Shown here piece by piece: positions 8,471 to 16,659 of a DNA stretch of 34,425 nt. The number at the start of each line of letters is the position of its first letter. Position 1 is the stretch's first letter. The stretch comes from Planctomycetota bacterium (GTDB taxonomy: Bacteria; Planctomycetota; Planctomycetia; Gemmatales; Gemmataceae): positions 1 through 34,425 of the forward strand of contig JAJPHU010000221.1 of NCBI GenBank assembly GCA_021325115.1, written 5' to 3'. The notes under the pieces are model-generated. The model did not search any database and was not told where the DNA came from. It saw only the letters and a list, made by a program, of their open reading frames with translations. Position numbers and translations under genes: made by a program.

Positions 8471-8484
8471 ATAATATATATTAT
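8471..8484. promoter_or_regulatory. Perfect AT-only palindrome upstream of a sigma-54 site
   Basis: ATAATATATATTAT is a perfect 14-bp palindrome inside an AT-rich island (8457-8500) that contrasts with the GC-rich surroundings. It lies about 136-149 nt upstream of the predicted sigma-54 start at 8620, the distance at which enhancer sites are usually found. It could equally be part of an ordinary promoter or aid DNA bending. Confidence 0.35.
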
Positions 8485-8592
8485 TTTATAGTAACCCTCT
8501 GTAAAATTGGTATTTCCCGATCATGGTTTTGCTTCGAGAGAAGACCCATGATGTTCTGCTCTTCGTTTTCACACCGAACCAAAAACAGGAAC

Positions 8593-8609
8593 TTGGCATG
8601 GAATTTGCG
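8593..8609 (+). promoter_or_regulatory. Sigma-54-type (-24/-12) promoter
   Basis: TTGGCATGGAATTTGCG matches TTGGCAY-N5-TTGC; it departs from the strict consensus only at C to T after TTGGCA and at the last base. GG (8595-8596) and GC (8607-8608) are 10 nt apart. Predicted +1 is 8620, giving a 66-nt leader before the ATG at 8686. Confidence 0.6.
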
Positions 8610-8619
8610 TTACGTCAGG

Positions 8620-8648
8620 CGTGCCAAGCAAAAGGTTTGCTTGGCGCG
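8620..8648 (+). promoter_or_regulatory. 13-bp hairpin starting at the predicted +1
   Basis: GCCAAGCAAA (8623-8632) pairs perfectly with TTTGCTTGGC (8636-8645) around loop AGG; CGT and GCG extend it to 13 pairs including one G-T. Its first base is the predicted sigma-54 transcription start, the same arrangement as at 3338-3374. It does not cover the ribosome site GAGGAGG near 8670. Confidence 0.55.
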
Positions 8649-8685
8649 GGAGGCCTGTCGCTATCAATGAGAGGAGGCGATCGGG

Positions 8686-9147
8686 ATGTCACAGTCCAGT
8701 TTACCGGCTCAGCGACCGCAAGAAGACGCCCTGGCCATTTTTCTGGACCGGTTGCATCAAGTCCTGGACACGGATTGTGCCGGACGCGAACACGACTGGG
8801 TTGAAGCCGTCGAGGACGCCCTGGCCCGTCTGGAAGCGGCGCTCCAGCAGCATCAGGCAGCCGCCTGGCACCCGGAAGGACCGCTCGCCGAAATCGATCA
8901 AACACGCCCCACGCTCGTCCGGAAGGCCGACGAATTGCGCAATGACTACGAGGATTTGGCGAGGCAGCTCCCCGCCCTGCGTGAACAAGTGCGGCGTGCG
9001 GCGGAAGCTATTCGCCTGGATGGCGGTGACATTGCCGCCCTTCGCCAACAGGTGGAACAGCTCTTGGCTGGTCTGCAAGAGAAGCGAGAAGCCGAGATGA
9101 AGCTCGTTCTGGATAGCGTCAATACGGACATCGGCGCAGGCGATTGA
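8686..9147 (+). CDS. Small cytoplasmic coiled-coil protein, unknown function
   Basis: Product of 153 residues. The ATG is preceded by GAGGAGG about 9 nt upstream. No signal peptide or membrane segment is seen. The sequence is strongly helical and acidic, with heptad-like runs in HDWVEAVEDALARLEAALQQ, RKADELRNDYEDLARQLPAL and IAALRQQVEQLLAGLQEKRE, so it probably forms a coiled-coil bundle. I do not recognise the family. It is the first gene behind the sigma-54-type site at 8593 and is followed 52 nt later by a small membrane-anchored helical protein, so the two may act together, perhaps at the membrane. That is inference from context. Confidence 0.75.
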   Translation: MSQSSLPAQRPQEDALAIFLDRLHQVLDTDCAGREHDWVEAVEDALARLEAALQQHQAAAWHPEGPLAEIDQTRPTLVRKADELRNDYEDLARQLPALREQVRRAAEAIRLDGGDIAALRQQVEQLLAGLQEKREAEMKLVLDSVNTDIGAGD

Positions 9148-9199
9148 TGAGCGGAAATCGATGTGCTATTTTTTTCGACCTTTCAACAAGGAGCAGACG

Positions 9200-9421
9200 A
9201 TGAAGCGTTTCTTGCTTGTGCTCTTGGTGCTCGTGGCTGGCGTCGTTGGTCTGGGATACTATCTGGGGTGGTTCCAGTTTGCAACCGAGCATACGGATCA
9301 AAAATCTCGCATCACGATCACAATTGATGAAGACAAGGTCCGCAAAGATAGCGAGAAAGCGAAGGAGAAAGTACAGGAAGCTGGGCAGAAGGTAAAAGAA
9401 CAATTTGAATCTAAAAAGTAA
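9200..9421 (+). CDS. Small membrane-anchored helical protein
   Basis: Product of 73 residues. The ATG at 9200 has AAGGAG about 7 nt upstream; the open frame starting at 9161 lacks a site and would place polar residues before the anchor. Residues 4-25 (FLLVLLVLVAGVVGLGYYLG) are a membrane segment or uncleaved signal. A short beta-like stretch (SRITITIDED) follows, then a charged amphipathic helix rich in Lys and Glu (SEKAKEKVQEAGQKVKEQF). The layout is that of small envelope proteins; no function can be assigned. It is likely co-transcribed with the preceding coiled-coil gene. Confidence 0.75.
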   Translation: MKRFLLVLLVLVAGVVGLGYYLGWFQFATEHTDQKSRITITIDEDKVRKDSEKAKEKVQEAGQKVKEQFESKK

Positions 9422-9437
9422 CTTTAGCCTGGCCTGT

Positions 9438-9546
9438 AGCGCAAGCGAAGAAAATCATCTCCTTGCTTGCGCTGCGGGCTGGCAAACCCTTTCCCCTCGT
9501 TCCCATGTTCTGCCTGGGAACGTCCCCTTGCGAAGTTCTGCTTCGC
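9438..9546. repeat. Cluster of three small palindromic repeats
   Basis: Three hairpins follow the 9200 gene: AGCGCAAGC/GCTTGCGCT (9438-9446 and 9465-9473), CGTTCCCA/TGGGAACG (9498-9505 and 9515-9522), and GCGAAG/CTTCGC (9530-9535 and 9541-9546), all perfect. The middle one has a degenerate relative at 30740-30779. They look like REP-type dispersed units and may end the upstream transcript. The rest of 9422-9709 shows no gene and only weak promoter-like sequence before frdA. Confidence 0.6.
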
Positions 9547-9709
9547 GTCCTCAGGACACCTTGAGATTTTCCGATTTTCTTGTACTCGCCTCTTGCAAAG
9601 CGCCCGCACCCTGATTATGTTCGGAAGTGGATGGGTGTGGTCGCAGCGGACCCCCCCACCACCCAACGTTTCCGGCTCTCTTCTTTTGATCCGCTAGTTG
9701 GGTGCTCCC

Positions 9710-11452
9710 GTGATTACGTCATCTCACGATGTGGTCCTGGTCGGCGGTGGCGCGGCGGGGTTGCGTGCGGCTATCGCTATCGCCCAGAGCGATCCGCGGT
9801 TGAGCATTGCCGTGGTCTCCAAAGTTTACCCGATGCGCAGTCATACGGTGTCTGCCGAGGGCGGCGCCGCAGCGGTGGTGCGCCCCGACGACAGCTTCGA
9901 TGAACACGCCTACGATACGATCTCCGGCGGCGATTGGTTGTGCGATCAAGATGCCGTAGAGGCATTCGTCCACGAAGCGCCCGAAGAGATGCTGCGGCTG
10001 GAGCATTGGGGCTGCCCGTGGAGCCGTGAACCGGATGGCCACATCGCCGTCCGGCCGTTTGGCGGCATGAAGAAAATGCGCACCTGGTTCGCCGCTGATA
10101 AGACGGGTTTCCACCTGCTGCACACGCTCTTTCAAACCTCGCTCAAGTACACCCGCGTCGTCCGCTATGACGAGTGTTTCGTTACCAAGCTGCTGGTTGA
10201 GGAAGGCCGCGCTCAGGGCGTCGTGGCCATCGAGCTGATGTCGGGGCAAGTGCGGGCCATCACCGCCAAGGCCGTTCTTCTCTGCACCGGCGGCTGCGGT
10301 CGGGTCTTTCCGTTCACCACCAACGCCAACATCAAAAACGGCGACGGCATGGCCTTGGCCTATCGGGCTGGCGCTCCGCTCAAGGATATGGAATTTGTCC
10401 AGTATCACCCCACGGGCCTGCCGTTCACTGGCATTCTCATTACCGAGGCAGCGCGGGCCGAGGGCGGCTGGCTGCTCAACAAAGACGGCTACCGCTATCT
10501 GCAAGATTACAACCTGGGCACGCCGCAGCCGCATCCGGTGCTGCGCAGCATGGAACTGGGACCACGCGATCGCTTGTCGCAAGCCTTCGTCAAAGAGATG
10601 GAGAAAGGCCGCACGATTGAAGGACCATATGGGCCGGTCGTCCATCTCGACATCCGTCATCTGGGCGAGAAGGTCATCAAGACCAAGCTGCCATTTGTCC
10701 GCGAGTTGTGTCTGAAATATCAGAACATCGACCCGATTACGGAAATGATCCCGGTGCGTCCGGTGGTACATTACATGATGGGCGGTGTCCATACCGACAT
10801 CAACGGGGCGACGCCGTTGCCTGGCTTATATGCGGCCGGCGAAGCGGCGTGTGTGAGCATCAACGGGGCCAATCGACTGGGTTCCAACTCGCTATCCGAG
10901 TGCCTGGTATTCGGTGCCCGCGCCGGCCGGGCCGCTGCCGCCTTCGCCGCCAACCAACCCGAAGCGTCGTCAGCTGTTCTCGCCCAGGCGGCCGATGAGC
11001 AGCGGCGGCTGGAACGGGAGCTGCTTCACAAGACCGACGGCCGCGAACGCATCGCCGTCCTCCGCGAAGAGATGCAGCAGATCATGGAAGGTAGCGCCGG
11101 CATTTACCGTTCGGGCGCTACTTTGACCGAAGCCGCCCGTAAGCTGCGCCAGCTGCAAGAACGCTTCCGCAATATCGCCCTGCACGATCACAGCCGAACA
11201 TTCAACACCGAACTGATTGCTGCCCTGGAACTGTCCTACATGCTGGACGTGGCGGAGACCATCGTTCAGTCGGCCCTGCGCCGCGAGGAATCGCGCGGCG
11301 CCCATCAGCGCACCGATTTCCCGGCCCGCGACGATCAACGCTACCTCGCTCATTCGCTGGCCTATCGCAATGCCGACGGCTCGTGCCGCATTGAGTATTT
11401 GCCCGTGACCATTACCCGTTGGCCCCCCGGCGAACGGGTGTACGGAAAGTAA
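9710..11452 (+). CDS. frdA: Fumarate reductase flavoprotein subunit
   Basis: Product of 580 residues. The GTG at 9710 is chosen because it puts the flavin-binding His at position 45, exactly as in E. coli FrdA; an in-frame TTG at 9698 is the alternative. Neither has a good ribosome site. Visible features: dinucleotide fold [12 protein letters not shown], covalent-FAD motif [11 protein letters not shown] (H45), [20 protein letters not shown] with the active-site Arg region, HYMMGG, and [12 protein letters not shown] near the capping region. The C-terminus (SRGAHQR, then RVYGK) also matches FrdA. Across its length it resembles enterobacterial FrdA more than typical SdhA. It catalyses fumarate/succinate interconversion on the cytoplasmic side of the membrane complex. 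It is the first gene of frdABCD; the stop is 6 nt before frdB. Confidence 0.95.
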   Translation: MITSSHDVVLVGGGAAGLRAAIAIAQSDPRLSIAVVSKVYPMRSHTVSAEGGAAAVVRPDDSFDEHAYDTISGGDWLCDQDAVEAFVHEAPEEMLRLEHWGCPWSREPDGHIAVRPFGGMKKMRTWFAADKTGFHLLHTLFQTSLKYTRVVRYDECFVTKLLVEEGRAQGVVAIELMSGQVRAITAKAVLLCTGGCGRVFPFTTNANIKNGDGMALAYRAGAPLKDMEFVQYHPTGLPFTGILITEAARAEGGWLLNKDGYRYLQDYNLGTPQPHPVLRSMELGPRDRLSQAFVKEMEKGRTIEGPYGPVVHLDIRHLGEKVIKTKLPFVRELCLKYQNIDPITEMIPVRPVVHYMMGGVHTDINGATPLPGLYAAGEAACVSINGANRLGSNSLSECLVFGARAGRAAAAFAANQPEASSAVLAQAADEQRRLERELLHKTDGRERIAVLREEMQQIMEGSAGIYRSGATLTEAARKLRQLQERFRNIALHDHSRTFNTELIAALELSYMLDVAETIVQSALRREESRGAHQRTDFPARDDQRYLAHSLAYRNADGSCRIEYLPVTITRWPPGERVYGK

Positions 11453-11458
11453 GCACCT

Positions 11459-12202
11459 ATGTCTGACACCATTACCTTACATGTGGCGCGCTATCGCCCG
11501 GAAGTCGAAACCGAGCCGACCTTCCAGGAATATCAAACTCCCTGCCGCAAGGACTGGGTGGTCCTCGACGCCCTTAATTACATCAAGGACAAAGTGGATG
11601 GCACATTGAGCTATCGTTGGTCGTGCCGCATGGGCATCTGCGGCAGCTGCGGCATGACCGTCAACGGCGAGCCAAAGCTGACCTGTGCTACCTTCCTGAC
11701 CGACTATGCTCCCGGCCCTGTTCGCGTCGAGCCGTTGCGTAACTTTCCCATTGTCCGTGATCTCGTTATCGAAATGAGCGATTTCATGCGCAAGTTGGTG
11801 CAAGTCAAGCCGTGGATCATCCGTGCCGACGAAAAACCGCTCTCCGAGGGAGAATATTTGCAAACGCCAGAAGAGCTGGACGAATATAAGCAGTTCAGCA
11901 TGTGCATCAACTGCATGCTTTGTTACGCCGCATGTCCGGTTTACGGCCTGGAGCCGCACTTCATCGGACCGGCCGCCATCGCCCTGGCCCAGCGCTATAA
12001 CCTGGACTCGCGCGATCAGGGGGCGCGAGAACGCATGGATCTGCTTTCCGATCACACCGGCATCTGGGGCTGCACCTTCGTGGGGGAATGCACCAAAGCT
12101 TGCCCCAAGAGCGTCGATCCGGCCGCCGCCATCCAGCGCTACAAGCTCAAGGCGGCCTTGTCGTGGTTCAAGTCGTTCCTTCTACCGCGGGGGGCGTCAT
12201 GA
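11459..12202 (+). CDS. frdB: Fumarate reductase iron-sulfur subunit
   Basis: Product of 247 residues, against 244 in E. coli FrdB. Ligands for all three clusters are present: C56, C61, C64 and C76 for [2Fe-2S] ([12 protein letters not shown]); C149, C152, C155 and C215 for [4Fe-4S]; and C159, C205 and C211 for [3Fe-4S]. The stretches [32 protein letters not shown] and [17 protein letters not shown] read like E. coli FrdB rather than SdhB. The protein carries electrons between FrdA and the quinone site in FrdCD. Its TGA overlaps the frdC ATG in the sequence ATGA, indicating translational coupling. Confidence 0.95.
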   Translation: MSDTITLHVARYRPEVETEPTFQEYQTPCRKDWVVLDALNYIKDKVDGTLSYRWSCRMGICGSCGMTVNGEPKLTCATFLTDYAPGPVRVEPLRNFPIVRDLVIEMSDFMRKLVQVKPWIIRADEKPLSEGEYLQTPEELDEYKQFSMCINCMLCYAACPVYGLEPHFIGPAAIALAQRYNLDSRDQGARERMDLLSDHTGIWGCTFVGECTKACPKSVDPAAAIQRYKLKAALSWFKSFLLPRGAS

Positions 12203-12615
12203 GTCAGACACCAATCTACACCGAATATCATCCACGTTGGTATCGCCGCCGTACCTCCACCTACTGGTGGCTGCGCCGTCCATCGTACCTCGCTTTCATC
12301 CTGCGCGAACTGAGCAGCCTGTTCGTCGCTTGGTTTGTCATCTTCACTCTGCTCCAGATCCACGCCCTGAAACAGGGGGCGGAGAGCTATCAACGCTTCG
12401 TGGACTGGTCGAAAAACCCCGTGGTCTTGATTGTGAACATTATCGCTCTGTTTTTTGTAGTTTTTCACGCGATCACCTGGTTCAAGCTGGCGCCGCAGGC
12501 GATGGTAGTGCGGCTGCATGGCAAACGCGTTCCCGCCGCCTGGATCGCTGGACCCAATTATGCCGCCTGGGCCGTGGCCTCCGCGCTGGTGGCCTGGATT
12601 GTTCTGGGAGGCTAA
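12199..12615 (+). CDS. frdC: Fumarate reductase membrane subunit C
   Basis: Product of 138 residues (E. coli FrdC has about 130). Three membrane segments are visible. Family residues include the N-terminal [18 protein letters not shown], where Glu37 aligns with E. coli FrdC Glu29 near the quinone site, and [20 protein letters not shown] and [14 protein letters not shown] in the middle. No heme-ligand pattern is expected in this type D complex. The start overlaps the frdB stop (ATGA). A 132-nt palindromic repeat separates it from frdD. Confidence 0.92.
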   Translation: MSQTPIYTEYHPRWYRRRTSTYWWLRRPSYLAFILRELSSLFVAWFVIFTLLQIHALKQGAESYQRFVDWSKNPVVLIVNIIALFFVVFHAITWFKLAPQAMVVRLHGKRVPAAWIAGPNYAAWAVASALVAWIVLGG

Positions 12616-12633
12616 AAGGCGGTCAAAACAAGG

Positions 12634-12765
12634 AACCGTCCAGACGCCAAGGACACCAAGAGAGGAAAGACAAAAGAAGGGAAAAAAGCATTCATAGAAT
12701 TTCGTCTCTTTTTTACTTAGATTCCTTCTCTGTCTTTTCTTGGCGTCCTTGGCGTCTGGACGGTT
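12634..12765. repeat. Long-arm palindromic repeat between frdC and frdD
   Basis: A 28-nt arm at 12634-12661 (beginning AACCGTCCAGACGCCAAGG) is repeated inverted at 12738-12765 with one mismatch; weaker pairing continues inward through purine/pyrimidine-rich DNA. The unit resembles the dispersed GGCGTCCTTGGCG-type palindromes met in many genomes with REP/MITE-like elements. It carries no gene. It lies in the middle of the frd operon and would form a large hairpin in the mRNA. Confidence 0.85.
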
Positions 12766-12785
12766 AATCTCCTTGGGAGGTATAA

Positions 12786-13136
12786 ATGACCAAGAAATCG
12801 CTAGAGCCATTTCTATGGACGCTCTTCAGCGCCGGCGGCGTGCTGGCGGCGCTGTTGATTCCCATACATTTGCTCCTGTTCGGGCTGGCCGTGCCTCTGG
12901 GCTGGGCTTATCCCAGCTATGAGCATTTGCTGGTCCTGTTGCGGCATCCCGTGACGCGGGTGTATCTGGTTCTTCTCTGCACACTGGCACTGTTTCACGG
13001 CGCTCATCGTTTTCGCTACACTCTGTACGATGGATTACAGATCAAGCATCTCAATGAGGTGATTAACGTGTTGTGCTACGGCGGAGCGATTGTCGGGTCG
13101 GTCTTGACGGTCTATCTGCTGTGGCGAATACCTTGA
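12786..13136 (+). CDS. frdD: Fumarate reductase membrane subunit D
   Basis: Product of 116 residues, close to the 119 of E. coli FrdD. Three membrane segments are visible. Family traits include the N-terminal EPFLWTLFSAGGVLAALLIP, then LAVPLGW, SYEHLLVL, and LALFHGAHRFRYTLYDGLQI with the His-Arg-x-x-x-x-x-x-Asp pattern. It anchors FrdAB with FrdC and contributes to the menaquinol/quinone site. GGGAGG lies 6 nt upstream, so translation can begin independently of frdC despite the repeat in between. It ends 12 nt before a TPR-like gene. Confidence 0.92.
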   Translation: MTKKSLEPFLWTLFSAGGVLAALLIPIHLLLFGLAVPLGWAYPSYEHLLVLLRHPVTRVYLVLLCTLALFHGAHRFRYTLYDGLQIKHLNEVINVLCYGGAIVGSVLTVYLLWRIP

Positions 13137-13148
13137 GAGGTTGCAGCC

Positions 13149-13646
13149 ATGTTCGAGCTAAAGCGCATTGGGCCGGAAGCGATCCCGGCCGCTCTGGAAA
13201 AAGCCGAGCGTTACCGGCTGCTCAACCAGCCGGAGGCGGCCGAGAGCATCTGCGAAGACGTGCTGGCTGTCGAACCCGACAACCAGCCAGCCTTGATTAC
13301 GCTCTTGTTGGCTCTGACGGACCAGTTCCATCAGGGTGATGCCGGTGCGTTTCATCATGCGCGGGAAATCCTGCCACGCCTGCATCACGAATACGATCGC
13401 TACTATTACGCCGGCCTGATCTGGGAACGCCGGGCCAGCGCCCGGTTGAGCCAGGCCGCCCCGGAAAGTAGCCGCGTCGCCTATCCATGGCTATGTAAAG
13501 CGATGGAGTTTTACGACAAGGCCGAGACCATTCGCCCGCACGGCAACGATGATGCCCTGTTGCGCTGGAACACTTGTGTCCGTCTCATCGAGCGCTACCA
13601 TCTAGAGGCGGAGCCGGCCGAACGCTGGGAACCCGCACTCGAATAA
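13149..13646 (+). CDS. TPR-like protein downstream of frdD
   Basis: Product of 165 residues, no signal or membrane segment. Residues about 10-55 (ALEKAERYRLLNQPEAAESICEDVLAVEPDNQPAL) look like a tetratricopeptide repeat with the usual A and P positions, and a second helical pair follows (YPWLCKAMEFYDKAETIRPHGNDDALL). The middle AREILPRLHHEYDRYYYAGLIWERRA is also helical. Such proteins mediate protein-protein contacts. It starts 12 nt after frdD with GAGAGG as ribosome site, so it is probably the last gene of the frd transcript; a role in assembling or regulating the complex is possible but not shown. Confidence 0.8.
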   Translation: MFELKRIGPEAIPAALEKAERYRLLNQPEAAESICEDVLAVEPDNQPALITLLLALTDQFHQGDAGAFHHAREILPRLHHEYDRYYYAGLIWERRASARLSQAAPESSRVAYPWLCKAMEFYDKAETIRPHGNDDALLRWNTCVRLIERYHLEAEPAERWEPALE

Positions 13647-13650
13647 CAAA

Positions 13651-13821
13651 TTAACCACAGAGGCACAAAGACACAGAGATGAACGAAGAAAGAATTAAGA
13701 ACAAGAGTAGCAACATGCCATTCAAGAACCTGGCCGTAGCTGCTTCCATCCGGGTTCGAGTCGGTAGTCTTTTTTTTCTTTCTCTTTTATCTTCTCTGTG
13801 TCTCTGTGTCTCTGTAGTTAA
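13651..13821. repeat. Palindromic element whose right arm encodes a signal peptide
   Basis: The 29-nt arm 13651-13679 (TTAACCACAGAGGCAC...) and the inverted arm 13793-13821 match at 26 of 29 positions. The unit belongs to the type with CACAGAGACACAGAG arms and a purine-rich interior. It overlaps the 5' end of the next gene: both candidate start codons and the hydrophobic core of the signal peptide lie inside it. Confidence 0.85.
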
Positions 13822-16408
13822 CTCTTCTTTGTCGGCTGCGGAATTGTCGCCGGAATGGCTCAAGCCGCTGACCTGGCGCTGCATCGGCCCGGCCAACATG
13901 GGCGGACGCATCACGGCACTGGCCGTCTACGAGGCCGATCCGAACACCTATTGGGTTGCTACGGCCTCTGGCGGTTTGCTCAAGACCACCAATAACGGCG
14001 TTACCTTCGAGCATCAGTTCGATCACGAGGCGACGGTGTCCATCGGCGACGTGTGCGTGGCACCTTCGGACAAAAACATTGTTTGGGTCGGTACTGGCGA
14101 GAGCAATCCGCGCAATTCTGTGTCCTACGGCGACGGTGTGTACAAATCGACCGATGGTGGCAAGACCTGGCAAAACATGGGACTGAGGAAGTCTTTTCAG
14201 ATCGGTCGTATCCGTATTCATCCCAAGAATCCCGACATCGTCTACGTGGGAGCGCTGGGCCGATTGTACGGTCCCAACGCGGAGCGCGGCCTATTTAAAA
14301 CTACCGACGGCGGCAAAACCTGGGAGAAAATCCTCGCCATCGATGACCAGACCGGCGTCATCGACTTGCACATGCATCCCGACGATCCGGAAACGCTGTT
14401 GGTCGCCACCTACGAACGCCAGCGCGATGGTTACGATTCCAATGATCCGGTCAAAAAATTCGGCGTCGGCAGCGGCCTGTATCGCACCAGTGACGGCGGC
14501 AAGAGCTGGCAGAAGATCACCAAGGGACTGCCTACCTGCAAGCTTGGCCGCATCGGCATCGATTGGTATCGCAAAAATCCGAATATCGTATTTCTCCTGG
14601 TCGAATCGGAGAAAATTGGCAGCAACCCGCGTGTGCTTGCCACGAATGGATCGAATGGCAAAGCAATGCCGTTTCTCGATCGTCTCGGCGGCCAGGCGGC
14701 CAACGTGCAAGACAAGCAGGGGCCGGACGGTTTCGAGTGCGGCGGCGTGTTTCGATCAACCGACGGCGGGCAATCGTGGACGCGCCTCAACAGTCTCAAT
14801 CCCCGGCCCATGTATTTCAGCCAGATCCGCGTTGATCCCAACGATGACAACTATGTCTACGTCCTCGGCATCTCTCTGCATCGCTCCCGCGATGGCGGCA
14901 AAACGTTCGATGCCGAGAGCGACCGCGGCATTCATGGCGATCATCATGCCCTGTGGATCGATCCGCGCGACAGCCGGCATATGATCCTCGGCAATGACGG
15001 CGGTTTTTACGTCACCTACGACCGCACGGCCCACTGGGATCACCTCAACCATGTGGCCATCGGCCAGTTTTATCATGTTGCCGTGGACACGCGGCGCAAT
15101 TATCGAGTCTACGGCGGCTTGCAAGACAACGGTACCTGGGGCGGACCCAGCCGCACACACAGTTCGGTCGGCCCCATCAACGAGGACTGGTTTCGTATCG
15201 GCGGTGGCGACGGTTTCCGCTGCGCTGTCGATCCGGATAATCCCGATCTTATATATTCCACGGCTCAATGGGGCGCCCTGCGCCGCAGTAATCTGCGCAC
15301 GGGCGAAACCGCCTCGATCCGTCCGCCCAATGCCCGCCGTTATCGCTTCAACTGGAACACGCCGTTTCTCCTATCGCATCACAATCCGCGTATCTTTTAC
15401 TGTGCCGGCAATGTGGTCTTCCGCTCTCTCGATCGCGGCAACGATCTGCGTGCAATGTCGCCGGACATCACGGCCACCGAGCACGGCAGCGCCAGCGCCC
15501 TCGCCGAATCGCCGCGCAATCCCGATGTCCTCTACGTTGGCAGCGATGACGGCTACCTGTGGGTGACGCGCAACGGTGGCAAAGAATGGACCAATATCAC
15601 CAAGAATGTTGGTCTGCCCGGCCGGCGTTGGGTCGCCTCCATCGAACCATCGCGCTTCGCTGAGGGCCGGACCTACGTCGTCTTTGACGGCCATCGCTCT
15701 GACGACGATGAACCATATGTTTATGTGACCGAAGATTTCGGCAAGACATGGAAATCGCTGCGCGGCAACTTGCCGTCAGGATCGACGCGCGTGTTACGTG
15801 AAGACATCGATAATCCAGACCTTCTTTATCTTGGAACGGAATTTGGCGCCTGGTGTTCATTGAACCGTGGCCAGAGCTGGAATCGGCTGAACACCAACTT
15901 GCCGACGGTCGCTGTCCATGAGATCGCCATTCATCCAACGGCCGGCGAGGTCGTCGCCGCCACACACGGCCGCAGTTTGTGGATCCTCGATGTGACTGCC
16001 CTGCGTCAGTTGACGCCGCAGGCGCTGCAAGCCGACGCCCGTCTGTATCGTCCGGCAATCGCCGTGCGCTGGCGCATGGAACCGAGCCGCGGCCAAACCA
16101 ATCGCCGCTTCGTCGGCGAGAACCCGCCCTTCGGCGCTATGATCTGGTACTCACTCGGCAAAAAAGCGACAGAAGCGAGTCTTAAAGTGTTAGATATCGA
16201 GGGCCAACTGGTGCGTGAACTGAAAGTGAAAACGCAACCCGGATTGCACAAGATCGTCTGGGACTTGACACGCACACCGCCGCAGCCCCGTCGTAGTCGG
16301 GAAGCTCCGCCGACCGGCCGCCCTGTTGCGCCGGGCAGCTACCTCGTTGTGCTAACCGTGGATGGCAACGAATACAAGCAGGTGCTGCGTGTTGAAGAAG
16401 AGAAATAA
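13715..16408 (+). CDS. Secreted BNR/sortilin-like beta-propeller protein
   Basis: Product of 897 residues from the ATG at 13715; an ATG at 13679 (909 residues) is an equal alternative, as neither has a good ribosome site. A signal peptide core (LFFLSLLSSLCLCVSVV) is followed by a cleavage-like SLSAAE. At least seven Asp-box/BNR motifs are spread along the chain: STDGGKTWQ, TTDGGKTWE, TSDGGKSWQ, STDGGQSWT, SRDGGKTFD, TRNGGKEWT and TEDFGKTWK. They indicate one or two large propellers of the sialidase/VPS10-sortilin type. The C-terminal about 130 residues are a separate beta domain (LDIEGQLVRELKVKT, HKIVWDLTR). No sialidase Arg triad is evident, so a binding or adhesion role is as likely as hydrolysis. 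The signal peptide derives from a dispersed repeat. Confidence 0.88.
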   Translation: MPFKNLAVAASIRVRVGSLFFLSLLSSLCLCVSVVNSSLSAAELSPEWLKPLTWRCIGPANMGGRITALAVYEADPNTYWVATASGGLLKTTNNGVTFEHQFDHEATVSIGDVCVAPSDKNIVWVGTGESNPRNSVSYGDGVYKSTDGGKTWQNMGLRKSFQIGRIRIHPKNPDIVYVGALGRLYGPNAERGLFKTTDGGKTWEKILAIDDQTGVIDLHMHPDDPETLLVATYERQRDGYDSNDPVKKFGVGSGLYRTSDGGKSWQKITKGLPTCKLGRIGIDWYRKNPNIVFLLVESEKIGSNPRVLATNGSNGKAMPFLDRLGGQAANVQDKQGPDGFECGGVFRSTDGGQSWTRLNSLNPRPMYFSQIRVDPNDDNYVYVLGISLHRSRDGGKTFDAESDRGIHGDHHALWIDPRDSRHMILGNDGGFYVTYDRTAHWDHLNHVAIGQFYHVAVDTRRNYRVYGGLQDNGTWGGPSRTHSSVGPINEDWFRIGGGDGFRCAVDPDNPDLIYSTAQWGALRRSNLRTGETASIRPPNARRYRFNWNTPFLLSHHNPRIFYCAGNVVFRSLDRGNDLRAMSPDITATEHGSASALAESPRNPDVLYVGSDDGYLWVTRNGGKEWTNITKNVGLPGRRWVASIEPSRFAEGRTYVVFDGHRSDDDEPYVYVTEDFGKTWKSLRGNLPSGSTRVLREDIDNPDLLYLGTEFGAWCSLNRGQSWNRLNTNLPTVAVHEIAIHPTAGEVVAATHGRSLWILDVTALRQLTPQALQADARLYRPAIAVRWRMEPSRGQTNRRFVGENPPFGAMIWYSLGKKATEASLKVLDIEGQLVRELKVKTQPGLHKIVWDLTRTPPQPRRSREAPPTGRPVAPGSYLVVLTVDGNEYKQVLRVEEEK

Positions 16409-16459
16409 GGAGCAAGTTACCTCACATAAGTCCGCTGCGCTAAAGACCGACAGACATTT

Positions 16460-16550
16460 CCCCCTGGTGGGGAAGGGTTCGGGCAGGGGGCGAAACTCCG
16501 TGGTACACTTGCACTTCCCCCCTCACCCTTCCTCCCAAGGGAAGAGGGAT
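16460..16550. repeat. GC-rich imperfect palindrome after the BNR gene
   Basis: A stretch starting with CCCC/GGGG (16460-16472) and ending with CCCTTCC...GGGAAGAGGG (16527-16548) followed by ATTTT forms nested hairpins. It resembles in style the purine/pyrimidine-rich element at 27796-27823. It could terminate the upstream transcript. The rest of 16409-16659 shows no gene. Confidence 0.45.
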
Positions 16551-16659
16551 TTTGTCCGCTAGCCCTAAGGGCACGATTCGGGTCGCGGGCTGGCAAATCT
16601 CCCTCCGCGCGGTATCCTGTGAAAATAGGGATTTTCTCACATTTCTCGGAGGGCACGCC

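Noticed and set aside
9422..9697. Short plus-strand frames across the repeat cluster before frdA
   Set aside because: They read through palindromic repeat units and have no plausible start or family.
9719..10792. Minus-strand open frame of 357 residues
   Set aside because: It lies wholly within frdA, whose motifs are unmistakable; the antisense product has no recognisable domain.
11823..12767. Plus-strand open frame spanning frdB, frdC and the repeat
   Set aside because: It overlaps two certain genes in another frame and ends inside the palindromic repeat.
13751..13766. tRNA T-loop-like sequence GGGTTCGAGTC
   Set aside because: No acceptor, D or anticodon stems can be formed around it; it lies in the interior of a palindromic repeat and in the coding region of the BNR protein.
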